NCBI GenBank assembly: GCA_019456145.1 | Contig: VRUL01000001.1 | Location: 62,001 to 126,000, forward strand | DNA length: 64,000 nt | Direction of reading: 5' to 3' | DNA from: Planctomycetota bacterium | GTDB lineage: Bacteria; Planctomycetota; Phycisphaerae; Sedimentisphaerales; Anaerobacaceae | In this document: piece by piece, positions 16,226 through 24,922 of the stretch | Layout of the letters: every line of letters begins with the position of its first letter | Position numbering within the stretch: the first letter of the stretch is position 1 | Translations under genes and position numbers: made by a program | Notes under the pieces: model-generated | Seen by the model: only the letters and a program-made list of their open reading frames with translations | Databases searched by the model: none | What the model was told of the DNA's origin: nothing

Positions 16226-17710
16226 TTATGACATCTTCTTTTTCGCCAGGTAATCGTTTATTGCCGCCGCCGCGATTCTGCCCTGGCCCATTGCCAGGAT
16301 GACGGTCGCGGCGCCAGAGACGATGTCGCCGCCTGCATAAACACCCTCCAATGATGTTTTGCAGTTCTCATCTACGACGATATTGCCCCACTTATTGAAC
16401 TCCAGGCCGGGGGTGGTCTGGCGAATCAACGGATTCGCAGTGTTCCCTATTGCAATAATTACCGTGTCAACCTCGATTTGGAATTCTGAGCCTTCGATAG
16501 GGATAGGCCTTCGCCGGCCGGATTCGTCCGGCTCGCCAAGCCGATACTTGAGACATTCAATGGCAGTTACGTAGCTGTTTTCGTCGCAGATTATTCGTTT
16601 TGGACTTTGCAATATATGAAATTCGATGCCCTCCTGCTTGGCATGATGGACTTCTTCAATTCGAGCAGGCATTTCCTTTTCAGTTCTTCGATAGACCAAG
16701 TAGACTTTTTCTGCTCCGAGTCTTACAGCCGTCCTGGCCGAGTCCATAGCGACATTGCCGCCGCCAATAACGGCCACCTTTTTCGAGCGGGCGATTGGGG
16801 TATCAGCACCGGAGCCGAAGTCGTATGCCCTCATAAGATTTGCGCGAGTGAGGTATTCGTTGGCACTATATACGCCGACAAGAGATTCGCCCTCGATTCC
16901 CATAAATCTCGGCAGCCCGGCCCCGACGCCAATATAAACCGCATCGAAACCGTCTTCCTTCATCAACTGCTCGATAGTTCTTGTCCTGCCAACTACAAAG
17001 TTACAGACTATTTTGACGCCCATCTTCGTCAGGGTATCGACTTCCTCCTGCACGATGGCTTTAGGTAATCTGAATTCAGGGATTCCATAGACCAATACAC
17101 CCCCGGTTTTATGGAAGGCCTCATATATAGTGACATCGTGGCCGGCTCTTCTGGTATCAGCGGCGGCGACGATGCCGCCGGGGCCTGAGCCGATTACTGC
17201 GACTTTCATTCCCGTCTCGACTGCGACGGCCGGAACGCTCTCATTATTCTTATCAAGGTCGGCGACAAACCGTTCCAATCGGCCTATTGAAACGGCCTTG
17301 GTCGGATCCTTGAATTTTAAACCGACGGTGCACGTTTGCTGGCACTGGACTTCCTGCGGACAGATCCGGCCACAGACCGCCGGCAGAAGGGAGTTTTCTT
17401 TGATGACGGCAAGGGCTTTTTTGAAATCGCCATCGGAAATAGCCGATACAAAATCCCCTATCCTTATCTTGACAGGACAACCCTTAATACAAGGGGCCTT
17501 TTTGCACTGCAGACAGCGCATTGCTTCGAGCCGGGCGTGGGTTTCGGTATAGCCGACGGCTACTTCGTTGACATTGTCTCTTCTCTTGACCGGGTCCTGC
17601 TCTGGCATGTCCTGAGAAGGTATTTCATATCTTTCGGTGGGTTTAAGCTTCTCTGTTTCCTGCTTTTTTAGAATCTGCTTGAGAAGCTCCTGTCTATCCT
17701 TGTCCGTCAC
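16226..17710 (-). CDS. nfnB: NfnB / GltA-type flavoprotein: NADPH-side subunit of ferredoxin:NADP transhydrogenase
   Basis: 494 residues. The N-terminal domain binds two 4Fe-4S clusters (CLQCKKAPCIKGCPV and CGRICPQEVQCQQTC). Two Rossmann folds follow (VIGSGPGGIVAA and VIGGGNVAMDSA), and the C-terminus has AGGDIVSGAATVILAMGQG for FAD. Alone this would be read as a glutamate synthase small subunit. Because it follows an NfnA-type gene by 62 bp, it is better read as NfnB of the electron-bifurcating NADH-dependent reduced ferredoxin:NADP+ oxidoreductase. That soluble complex couples NADPH, NADH and ferredoxin pools. No glutamate synthase large subunit is present in the window. Confidence 0.88.
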   Translation of the reverse strand: MTDKDRQELLKQILKKQETEKLKPTERYEIPSQDMPEQDPVKRRDNVNEVAVGYTETHARLEAMRCLQCKKAPCIKGCPVKIRIGDFVSAISDGDFKKALAVIKENSLLPAVCGRICPQEVQCQQTCTVGLKFKDPTKAVSIGRLERFVADLDKNNESVPAVAVETGMKVAVIGSGPGGIVAAADTRRAGHDVTIYEAFHKTGGVLVYGIPEFRLPKAIVQEEVDTLTKMGVKIVCNFVVGRTRTIEQLMKEDGFDAVYIGVGAGLPRFMGIEGESLVGVYSANEYLTRANLMRAYDFGSGADTPIARSKKVAVIGGGNVAMDSARTAVRLGAEKVYLVYRRTEKEMPARIEEVHHAKQEGIEFHILQSPKRIICDENSYVTAIECLKYRLGEPDESGRRRPIPIEGSEFQIEVDTVIIAIGNTANPLIRQTTPGLEFNKWGNIVVDENCKTSLEGVYAGGDIVSGAATVILAMGQGRIAAAAINDYLAKKKMS

Positions 17711-17772
17711 TGTAACGAGTCCCTAAGAATCGATTATTAGAAAAACTTTAAAAACAATCCATATTTATTATT

Positions 17773-18627
17773 CTATTTGTCACGTCCTATTTTACATCTG
17801 TGTTTTTTGTACTGTTCGCGGGCCTGTTGTTCCTGTTCTTTATAGGCGTTTAATCTTTTCATCATCAAATCGAAGTCGACTTTATGACCGTCAAACTCCG
17901 GGCCGTCAACACAGACAAATTTAGCTCTGCCGTCGAATTCTACCCGGCAGCCGCCGCACATGCCGGTGCCGTCAACCATAATTGTATTGAGCGAGACCTG
18001 AGTGGGGATGCTAAATTGCTTTGTCACCTCGCAGCAGAACTTCATCATTATAGCCGGGCCGATTACAAAAATCTGGTCCGGCTTCTCGCTGCGCAGACAT
18101 ACTTCTTTTAGCGGCTCGGTTACCAAAGCTTTTCGACCGTACGAGCCGTCGTCGGTTGTGATTATCAGTTCGTCAGAAATTTGAGAAAAGTCGTCTTCGA
18201 GGATAAGCAATTCTTTGCTTTTTGCTCCAAGGATGCTGATGATTTTGTTGCCGGCTTTTTTCAAAGCTTTTGCGATAGGCAGTAAAGGAGCATTGCCGAT
18301 ACCGCCGCCAACACAAACAACGGTACCAAAATTGTCGATATGGGTAGGCATACCTAATGGGCCGGTGACGTTAGCAATTTCATCGCCCTGCTGCATATCA
18401 GCCAATTCGGTGGTAGTCTTGCCGGCCCGCTGCCAGATTAGACAGATAGTACCCCTTTTGGGGTCGGCATTGGCGATGGTCAGAGGAATTCGTTCGCTGT
18501 ATTCATTATTTATACTAATTATGACAAATTGGCCCGGCTTTCTTGCCTGGGCAACAAGTGGGGCTTCGATTTCGGCAGTGAAAACATCCTCTGAGAGCTG
18601 TCTTTTGGACACAATTTTGTGCGGCAC
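17773..18627 (-). CDS. nfnA: NfnA / SudB-type subunit (FAD, 2Fe-2S) of ferredoxin:NADP transhydrogenase
   Basis: 284 residues from a GTG at 18627 with AAGGAAG upstream. Ferredoxin-reductase-like fold: an FAD-binding barrel (RIPLTIANAD), an NAD domain (VCVGGGIGNAPLLPIAKAL) and a C-terminal 2Fe-2S site in GTGMCGGCRVEF plus a Cys in FVCVDGPEF. This is the PyrK/SudB arrangement. With nfnB downstream it forms NfnAB. The tail has a coiled, Glu/Gln/Lys-rich extension (EQEQQAREQYKKH). The upstream 185 bp to scpA hold no gene and presumably its promoter. Confidence 0.9.
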   Translation of the reverse strand: MPHKIVSKRQLSEDVFTAEIEAPLVAQARKPGQFVIISINNEYSERIPLTIANADPKRGTICLIWQRAGKTTTELADMQQGDEIANVTGPLGMPTHIDNFGTVVCVGGGIGNAPLLPIAKALKKAGNKIISILGAKSKELLILEDDFSQISDELIITTDDGSYGRKALVTEPLKEVCLRSEKPDQIFVIGPAIMMKFCCEVTKQFSIPTQVSLNTIMVDGTGMCGGCRVEFDGRAKFVCVDGPEFDGHKVDFDLMMKRLNAYKEQEQQAREQYKKHRCKIGRDK

Positions 18628-18812
18628 TTCTTACTTCCTTTATACAAGAACCTCGAAAAACGGCTATTATCACACATAATAGGTCATATATCAAGCCCCA
18701 TTTCAAAACATAATTGTGGAAAGCAACCGGTTTTTATGGATAAATTCAAGTCAGGGGCACTCCGGCAATAAGCAGTACAAATTCTATGAATAAAGCCGGG
18801 ATTTGCCGAATA

Positions 18813-19760
18813 CTAATCCGCTGCCTGTGGTGTATGGTCTTTTGTTAATTCTACTGTTCCCTCTCCCGGCTTCTGAGACCGAATCGCGGATTCGCTTTTC
18901 GGCGACAATTCGACAATTGGAATGGGGGGTTCTTCTATCCGTTTGGTTGGATGCAGCTTGGCCTTCTCGGGCTCTACCAAGGCAAGAATGGCCTTTTGCA
19001 CAGCCTCCTCGGCCGGCTCATCGGTCAGCGGACGTAAGTTTATGGAAGATAAAGGGGCACTTTGTTTGGCAAAAACCAGTTTTTCTCGAATCAATTCCAA
19101 AAGCGCCAGGAATAACCCGATCATTACGACACGGTTGGGCTTAGACTCAAAGATACGTTCGAAACTTGTCGGGCCTTCTTCCTGCAGGCGGTGCAAAATC
19201 TCTATCTGATACAAATCAATAGGCGTATCATCCTTGATGTGCCTCATGGCGCGATCGGCACCGGTTGCCTGCATAAGAGAACCAAACGCTTCCAGCAGGT
19301 CCCAGACACTTACATGGTCGATGTCAATCTGCGGCTCGGGATCGGGGTTAATATCCTCGATAATGCTGTCGGGACGCGGGAAACGCTCCCTCTGGCTGGC
19401 CGCTGCATCACTTAGAAGATTCGCAGCATCTTTAAACTTTTTGTACTCAAGTAACTGGCGGATAAGCTCTTTGCGAGGGTCGGCCAAATCATCGGCCTGC
19501 CCGTCTAAAAGGTCTGAATCAGGCTCGGCCGGGGGCAAAAGCATTGCTGATTTTATTTGCATTAACGTTGCGGCCATCACCAAAAAATCGCCGGCTAAAT
19601 CAATGTCAAAGCTCTTGAGTATTTCGATATAACCAATGTACTGGTCGGTGATTTTGGCGATAGGAATGTCGTAAATATCGACCTCTTCCTTGCGCACCAA
19701 ATGCAAGAGCAAATCCAAAGGCCCTGCAAATATGTCAAGATTTACGCGATAATCAGCCAA
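18813..19760 (-). CDS. scpA: Segregation and condensation protein A
   Basis: 315 residues from a TTG at 19760 with GAGG about 8 bases upstream. The N-terminal IFAGPLDLLLHLVRKEEVDI is the kleisin signature that binds the SMC head; ITDQYIGYI and LVMAATLMQIKSAMLLP follow. The C-terminal winged helix (VMIGLFLALLELIREKLV) is present. A Pro/Glu-rich tail of about 55 residues follows the kleisin domain. ScpA joins SMC and ScpB to compact and separate chromosomes. It lies 30 bp downstream of a small DUF2007-like gene and in the trpS transcript direction. Confidence 0.94.
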   Translation of the reverse strand: MADYRVNLDIFAGPLDLLLHLVRKEEVDIYDIPIAKITDQYIGYIEILKSFDIDLAGDFLVMAATLMQIKSAMLLPPAEPDSDLLDGQADDLADPRKELIRQLLEYKKFKDAANLLSDAAASQRERFPRPDSIIEDINPDPEPQIDIDHVSVWDLLEAFGSLMQATGADRAMRHIKDDTPIDLYQIEILHRLQEEGPTSFERIFESKPNRVVMIGLFLALLELIREKLVFAKQSAPLSSINLRPLTDEPAEEAVQKAILALVEPEKAKLHPTKRIEEPPIPIVELSPKSESAIRSQKPGEGTVELTKDHTPQAAD

Positions 19761-19790
19761 TTTATGCCCTCAGTATTTATGCCCCAGGTG

Positions 19791-20030
19791 TTATTGCTCC
19801 TGTGTCTTGCGAGATTCCAAAATTACCACTGCCTCTTTAGCCCGACTTTCGAAGACCTGCAAATCTATTGCTGCCATGGCAGATATCGGATATAAATTTG
19901 CAGCATTATCGCCGGTCACAACCGATTTAATTTCATAATCCGCGAGTAATTGTTTCGCCATCTCGGCTTCAATATAATCTGTGAACTGCGCAATTGTAAC
20001 AAGTTTATCGGATACAGTTAACCTCCCAAT
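19791..20030 (-). CDS. Small DUF2007-like (putative signal-transducing) protein, start codon unclear
   Basis: Between trpS and scpA a frame encodes DKLVTIAQFTDYIEAEMAKQ, then a stretch ending AIDLQVFESRAKEAVVILES. This matches the short DUF2007 fold (LVTV...EAE.AK.LL......D..V...D.EEA..IL). The stop TAA is at 19791-19793. No ATG, GTG or TTG occurs in this frame between an upstream stop inside trpS and the conserved region. The 5' end given uses an ATT at 20030. GGGAGG at 20022-20027 overlaps the trpS stop and would suit a start just downstream. A rare start codon or a sequence error are both possible. Function of the family is unknown. Confidence 0.6.
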   Translation of the reverse strand: MGRLTVSDKLVTIAQFTDYIEAEMAKQLLADYEIKSVVTGDNAANLYPISAMAAIDLQVFESRAKEAVVILESRKTQEQ

Positions 20031-20983
20031 CCCACGGCCTTTCGGGCCTGAGCGAGGATATTGGCAGCTACGTCTCTTGCCCGCTCGGCGCCATCAGCCA
20101 GAACTTTCCTGACGCTATCGATGTTGCTTTGAAGTTCAGTTCTTTTCTGTCGGAACGGCTTGAAATAATCTATCAAAAGCTCAGCGAGACGTTTTTTAGC
20201 CTCACTATAGCCCATACCGCCATCGCGGTATTTTTTGTCCCACTCCGCCAATTCTTCGCAAGAGGCGACCAGCTTCAAAAGTGCAAAAACGTTGCACTTC
20301 TCGGGCTCTTTGGGCTCATCAACTGGTGTCGAGTCGGTAACGATACGCATAACTTTTTTTCTGACGCTTTTTTCTGATTCGAATATCTCGATTGTATTTC
20401 CATAGCTTTTACTCATTTTTTGTCCATCAGTACCCGGTACGACAGCTACGGATTTGATTATGTGCTCGGTTGGGACAGTGAAGATTTCGCCATATGTATT
20501 ATTGAAGCGGATAGCAATATCACGCGTGACCTCAATATGCTGTTTTTGGTCGGCGCCCACAGGAACTAAATCGGCCTTGTAAATCAAAATATCAGCGGCC
20601 TGCAGGACCGGATATGCGAACAGACCGTGATTGGGCTTAATGCCCTGAGCGACTTTCTCCTTATAGCTTGTGCACCGCTGCAAAAGACCCATCGGGGTTA
20701 CACAGGAAAGCAGCCAGGTCAGCTCGGTAACCTCAGGCACAGCGGATTGGCGCCAGAAGACGGTTTTTTCAGTATCGAGGCCCAGGGCCAGATAATCCAT
20801 TGTGACATCAAGCGTACGCTGAGCAACCTCTGCAGGGGTTGGATTGCTGGTAAGAGCATGGTAGTCAGCGATAAAATAAAAGCAATCGTGTTCAGCCTGG
20901 AGTTGGATGTGCTGACGCATCGCGCCGAAGTAGTTGCCTATATGAAGGCCGCCGGACGGTTGTATGCCCGAAAGAACTCTCAA
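20018..20983 (-). CDS. trpS: Tryptophanyl-tRNA synthetase
   Basis: 321 residues from a TTG at 20983 with AGGAG 8 bases upstream. Class I synthetase: the HIGH-type motif is PSGGLHIGNYFGAM and the KMSKS loop is DGQKMSKSYGNT. Other hallmarks are YHALTSNPTP, LTWLLSCVTPMGLLQRC and ADILIYKADLVPVGADQKQH. It charges tRNA-Trp. The stop lies inside or next to the start of a small downstream gene, so trpS, the DUF2007-like gene and scpA probably share a transcript. Confidence 0.97.
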   Translation of the reverse strand: MRVLSGIQPSGGLHIGNYFGAMRQHIQLQAEHDCFYFIADYHALTSNPTPAEVAQRTLDVTMDYLALGLDTEKTVFWRQSAVPEVTELTWLLSCVTPMGLLQRCTSYKEKVAQGIKPNHGLFAYPVLQAADILIYKADLVPVGADQKQHIEVTRDIAIRFNNTYGEIFTVPTEHIIKSVAVVPGTDGQKMSKSYGNTIEIFESEKSVRKKVMRIVTDSTPVDEPKEPEKCNVFALLKLVASCEELAEWDKKYRDGGMGYSEAKKRLAELLIDYFKPFRQKRTELQSNIDSVRKVLADGAERARDVAANILAQARKAVGLGG

Positions 20984-21391
20984 ATTAATCTCCTGATGTC
21001 AAAAACAAGAAAATATGACGGAAACTTCGCCTCAAAATAACAGTATTGGAGGTAAATGTCAAAGATTTTGCACTGGGATTGGCCTTTGACACAGAGAGGG
21101 CTTCCATTTTGGGTCTTCTGGTGGAATGACCTAACGATGTCATTATCGATTGTATTTATAGGGACTGAACCCGCCGCGATAAAGGAATATTAGACTGAGC
21201 AAAGTTAAAAGCTTGAAAAAACCTGCACCCCGACCCCTGTCCCTGCACGAAGCAGACATGATCGAAGTTATCAACTCGTCTAAGCACTTTGGCTGGGACC
21301 CCAAATGCTCTTCTCGGCGTTTGGGAAGATTCCTATTTCGCAATAAGCTGCAAAATAGCACCACCGCCTTTTAAAGAACCGGCTGCACAAC
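20984..21391. other. Intergenic region before trpS
   Basis: 408 bp without a supported gene. It contains the trpS leader and probably its promoter. A plus-strand frame around 21209-21376 (SLHEADMIEVINSSKHFGWDP in part) and a minus-strand frame 21143-21364 are open. Neither has a ribosome site, a family I know, or operon context, so I leave them uncalled. Confidence 0.5.
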
Positions 21392-21625
21392 TTAAGCCCT
21401 GCCGATAGACCTCAGGTACTTCTTCGACTTGCGAAGTCCAATTCTGGAGGCTTTCTTTTTGACCGCATCTGTCTTGCGCTTGAGCTGTTTGGCTATCTTG
21501 GAAGTGGGATTTGTCGGGAAAAGTTTCTTCAGCAAGCTGACATCAGCTTTTGACCAGAGGCCTTTCGGGGCTTTTTTTCTCTTTGTAGCTTTTTTCTTCT
21601 TCGCAACTTTTTTCTTCTTAGCCAT
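21392..21625 (-). CDS. Small Lys-rich protein with SANT/Myb-like helical domain
   Basis: 77 residues from the ATG at 21625 (AGGAAG six bases upstream; an ATG nine codons earlier lacks a site). The first about 22 residues are nearly all Lys/Ala (MAKKKKVAKKKKATKRKK), like histone H1 tails. The rest, beginning LWSKADVSLLKKLFPTNP and continuing with IAKQLKRKTDAVKKKASRIG, has the spacing of a Myb/SANT-type three-helix DNA-binding domain in which a conserved Trp starts helix 1. It may be a nucleoid-associated protein. Function is inferred only. Confidence 0.75.
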   Translation of the reverse strand: MAKKKKVAKKKKATKRKKAPKGLWSKADVSLLKKLFPTNPTSKIAKQLKRKTDAVKKKASRIGLRKSKKYLRSIGRA

Positions 21626-21820
21626 TTTATACTTCCTTTCGCTTAATGACATTCGCCTAAATTCATTCCAGGTATCTTGGCACTGTACCTATCTCAAATA
21701 CAATTTATGCCTGATATTTCACAGTGTCAAGGTTTTTAAACAATTTTAGGAAATAAAATGCAATTATTTATTTGCTGCCGCCCCGGAAATGTCAGGCCCA
21801 AGCCTAATTTGCTCAAGCGC

Positions 21821-21848
21821 TTTACATACAGAAGTTTTCGTGTATACT
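21821..21848 (+). promoter_or_regulatory. Candidate promoter of the metX-metW gene
   Basis: TTTACA at 21821-21826 and TATACT at 21843-21848 are separated by 16 bases, a good sigma70 layout. The predicted start of RNA, about 21855-21857, is only a few bases before the ATG at 21860. The mRNA would then be almost leaderless, consistent with the absence of a Shine-Dalgarno site. Confidence 0.5.
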
Positions 21849-21859
21849 TAATTGTCGCT

Positions 21860-23665
21860 ATGGCAGAGATTGAAAAAAACTCGGTTGGTATCGTGCAGAC
21901 TCAAACGATCCGTGTGGTTGAGTCGGAGCAGCCTCTGAAACTGCAATGCGGCAAGAAATTAGCTCCTATTGATGCAGCCTACGAAACCTACGGCCAGCTT
22001 AACCAGGCCGGGGATAACGCTGTTTTGATTTGTCACGCTCTAAGCGGCAATGCTCACGTTGCCGGTTACAATAGCAAAGATGACAAAAAGCCCGGCTGGT
22101 GGGACGTTATGGTCGGGCCCGGGAAAGGAATCGACACAGATAAGTATTTTGTTATCTGCTCAAATTTTTTAGGAGGCTGCAGCGGCACCACGGGGCCAGG
22201 TTCGATTAATCCTGTCACAGGTAAACCATACGGTTTGGACTTTCCGATTATAACTATTGCCGATATGGTTAAGGTACAAAAGCTGCTGCTCGATAAGCTC
22301 GGGATAAAAAAGCTTTTGGCGGTAATTGGGGGGTCAATCGGCGGAATGCAGGTTTTGCAATGGGCCATTGAGTATCCCGACTTTGTTAAAGCTGCGATGC
22401 CGATTGCCACAACCACCCACCATGGGGCCCAGTCGATTGCGTTTGACGCGGTAGGCAGAAATGCGATACTGGCAGATGCAAATTTTGCCAACGGCCAATA
22501 CAAAGACAACAAAGGCCCGGATAAAGGCCTGGCAATTGCCCGAATGATTGGCCATATAACGTATCTTTCTGAACAGGGTATGCGCCAGAAGTTCGGCCGG
22601 CAACTAAGGGATGCCGACAAATACAGTTACGACTTCAACTCGGAGTTTGCCGTTGAGACATACCTGGAGTATCAAGGGCAAACATTCGTGGAAAGATTCG
22701 ACGCCAATAGTTACCTTTATCTAACCAAGGCCGCGGACTATTTCGACCTGCAGAAGGAATACGGGTCATTACGCAAGGCCTTTGCGAATGTCAAATCGAG
22801 ATTCCTTGTCGTTAGTTTCGCAAGCGACTGGCTCTATACGCCCGAACAATCCGAGGCAATGGTCGATGCACTGGTTATCAACGGCAAAGATGTCAGTTTC
22901 TGCAATGTTGCGTCGTCGTACGGCCACGATGCGTTTCTACTGGAGATGAAAACACTTAGCTCTTTTATTTCCGGCTTTTTGGAGGCAACCCACCGGTTAG
23001 GAGTGAAAACAAAGTACAAGCGTGTAAAGGCACAAGAGCCTTATAAGATAAGTGGTTTTGAGCAAGCACGACGGACACGTCGTGTTGATTATGAGCTTAT
23101 TGAATCGCTAATAGAGCCGAACAGTACGGTTCTGGACATCGGCTGCGGGGATGGAGAGTTACTTGCAAACCTTACGGCCGACAAAAACATAAAAGGTGAA
23201 GGGATCGAGTTTCAAGAAGACCTCGTGCTGGCTTGTGTAAAGGGCGGATTGCCCATTATACAGCACGATATCGAACGTGGACTGCAGAACTATGCTGATA
23301 AAAGCTATGATTATGTAATACTCTCACAAACCGTGCAGACCTTGAAGAAGCCTGAAAAGGCTTTAAAGGAATTGCTCCGCGTAGGCAAGAAGGTGATAGT
23401 CAGCTTTCCCAACTTTGCTCACTGGCATTGCAGGTTGCAGTTGTTCTTTCACGGCACAGCTCCGGTAACAAAGCAACTGCCTTTCAGTTGGGACGATTCA
23501 CCGAACATTCACTTTCTATCGCTGAAAGATTTCGACAGGTTATGCAGAAAGCTGGGGATTAAAGTAGAAAAGAAAATTCCATTGGCTAAAAGCCGTTTTA
23601 GCCCGGTAAAATTCGCACCTAATCTCCTTGCTGAACAGGTAATTTACGTAACGAGCAAAGAATAA
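21860..23665 (+). CDS. metX: Homoserine O-acetyltransferase MetX fused to MetW methyltransferase-like domain
   Basis: 601 residues from the ATG at 21860; upstream in-frame ATG 21758 would add a promoter-overlapping, non-homologous stretch. Residues about 1-380 are MetX: alpha/beta-hydrolase with nucleophile elbow GGSIGGMQ (Ser159), GPSINPVTGKPYG-like loop (PGSINPVTGKPYG), and catalytic His in YGHDAFLLE. Residues about 400-600 are MetW, with a SAM-type loop VLDIGCGDGELL and the signature SFPNFAHW. MetX acetylates homoserine for methionine synthesis. MetW is normally a separate partner that supports it; here they are one chain. It stands alone and is followed by tRNA-Val. The methylene-THF reductase operon lies just beyond, also relevant to methionine. 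Confidence 0.93.
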   Translation: MAEIEKNSVGIVQTQTIRVVESEQPLKLQCGKKLAPIDAAYETYGQLNQAGDNAVLICHALSGNAHVAGYNSKDDKKPGWWDVMVGPGKGIDTDKYFVICSNFLGGCSGTTGPGSINPVTGKPYGLDFPIITIADMVKVQKLLLDKLGIKKLLAVIGGSIGGMQVLQWAIEYPDFVKAAMPIATTTHHGAQSIAFDAVGRNAILADANFANGQYKDNKGPDKGLAIARMIGHITYLSEQGMRQKFGRQLRDADKYSYDFNSEFAVETYLEYQGQTFVERFDANSYLYLTKAADYFDLQKEYGSLRKAFANVKSRFLVVSFASDWLYTPEQSEAMVDALVINGKDVSFCNVASSYGHDAFLLEMKTLSSFISGFLEATHRLGVKTKYKRVKAQEPYKISGFEQARRTRRVDYELIESLIEPNSTVLDIGCGDGELLANLTADKNIKGEGIEFQEDLVLACVKGGLPIIQHDIERGLQNYADKSYDYVILSQTVQTLKKPEKALKELLRVGKKVIVSFPNFAHWHCRLQLFFHGTAPVTKQLPFSWDDSPNIHFLSLKDFDRLCRKLGIKVEKKIPLAKSRFSPVKFAPNLLAEQVIYVTSKE

Positions 23666-23850
23666 TTCGCGGCTCCGGACACATGATCCGGGACACGCTT
23701 TGGGCCAAACCAATAGTCTCTCGAACTGCGGTCTGCTAACCACAATTAAGGCTTGACAGATAGTAGGTCTGGCGGCTAAATTCATCTCCGGTATACTCCG
23801 CTTTGCTGGGACCGAGCGTATTTTGCAAGTTCCGCAACAGCCCGAGCAAG

Positions 23851-23924
23851 GGGCGATTAGCTCAGTTGGTTAGAGCGCACGGATCACACCCGTGAGGCCA
23901 CTGGTTCGAATCCAGTATCGCCCA
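23851..23924 (+). tRNA. tRNA-Val(CAC)
   Basis: A full cloverleaf is visible. The acceptor GGGCGAT pairs with ATCGCCC, and the D-arm is GCTC...GAGC. The anticodon stem CACGG/CCGTG has loop ATCACAC (anticodon CAC), and the T-arm is ACTGG-TTCGAAT-CCAGT. The discriminator is A and CCA is not encoded. It decodes GUG. Confidence 0.95.
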
Positions 23925-24001
23925 GTTGTATAAGTCAAGCTGAATCCTGCACTTAGGACATCCATTAAATCGATGACGCGGCTGTAACCAATAAAAAAAG
24001 C

Positions 24002-24922
24002 TCATACCTCCGGACGCGGAAGCAGATTAGCCCGCTCCAGAATGACCGGTGTAATGCTCTCCCAGCCTATTGGCATAAGGTGAATGCCGGAAACGCCCTC
24101 GACGTTTTTTACCTTTTCTATCATTTCAAGGCAAATTTTGACTCCCTCTTCTTTAGGCTCTTGAGCGGATTCCATTCTTTTGATAAGTTCATCGGGAATG
24201 CTCATGCCTGCAACTTCGTTTTTCATATAATGAAGGGCCCTGACAGAGCGCACAGGTGTGAGTCCTGCAAGTATGTATACCTGCTTGTGCAAACCTTCCT
24301 TGACAACAAGTTCCATCCACCTTGAAAATTTATCGATGTCAAATACACACTGGGTCTGGATGAAATCCGCACCTGCTCTGATTTTCTTGGCAAGGCGCAT
24401 TACCCTGAATTCAAACGGATCTGCAAACGGATTTTCAACAGCTCCTATAAACAGCTTCGGCTCGTATTCCTTTATCGGATCTCCGGAAAGGAACTGCTTG
24501 TCATCACGCATCTTCTTGACCATGGCGATCAATTGCATCGAATCCACATCGAAAACATTCATGGCCTCCGGGTGGTTGCCGAATTTTTGATGGTCTCCTG
24601 AAAGACAAAGAAGGTTCTTCGCCCCCAGGGCGACGGCGCCGAGAATATCGCTCTGTATCGCGATTCTGTTTCTGTCTCTGCATACCATTTGCACAACCGG
24701 TTCAACGCCGCAGGATATCGCTATGGCCGCGGCAGCTATGCTTGACATCCTTACTACCGCAGTTTGGTTGTCTGTGATGTTGGCTCCATCGACATTTCCA
24801 AGAAGATACTGTGCTTTCTTTTTGATTACTTCAGGATTGGAATTCTGTGGCGGTCCCAGTTCTGCGGTGACCGCGAATTCCCCTGCGGTAAGAACTTTCT
24901 CAAGTCTGCTTGCCGATTTCAT
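24002..24922 (-). CDS. metF: Methylenetetrahydrofolate reductase, MetF catalytic subunit
   Basis: 306 residues, TIM-barrel MetF family. Visible features are TAELGPPQNSNPEVI at the start, DGANITDNQTAVVRMSS, the flavin-region LLCLSGDH, and ADFIQTQCVFDIDKF for folate binding. It interconverts methylene- and methyl-tetrahydrofolate. Its start overlaps the metV stop (ATGA), placing it last in a six-gene operon with metV and hdr/mvhD genes. That matches the MetFV-HdrABC-MvhD complex known from acetogens such as Moorella. The electron donor is therefore probably routed through the Hdr flavoprotein rather than NADH directly. Confidence 0.93.
   Translation of the reverse strand: MKSASRLEKVLTAGEFAVTAELGPPQNSNPEVIKKKAQYLLGNVDGANITDNQTAVVRMSSIAAAAIAISCGVEPVVQMVCRDRNRIAIQSDILGAVALGAKNLLCLSGDHQKFGNHPEAMNVFDVDSMQLIAMVKKMRDDKQFLSGDPIKEYEPKLFIGAVENPFADPFEFRVMRLAKKIRAGADFIQTQCVFDIDKFSRWMELVVKEGLHKQVYILAGLTPVRSVRALHYMKNEVAGMSIPDELIKRMESAQEPKEEGVKICLEMIEKVKNVEGVSGIHLMPIGWESITPVILERANLLPRPEV

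Noticed and set aside
16226-17710. Assignment as glutamate synthase small subunit
   Set aside because: No large subunit is nearby and the partner gene upstream is NfnA-type; NfnB explains the context better.
20984-21391. Short open frames on both strands upstream of trpS
   Set aside because: No start signals, no conserved pattern I recognise, and composition unlike the neighbouring genes; probably leader DNA.
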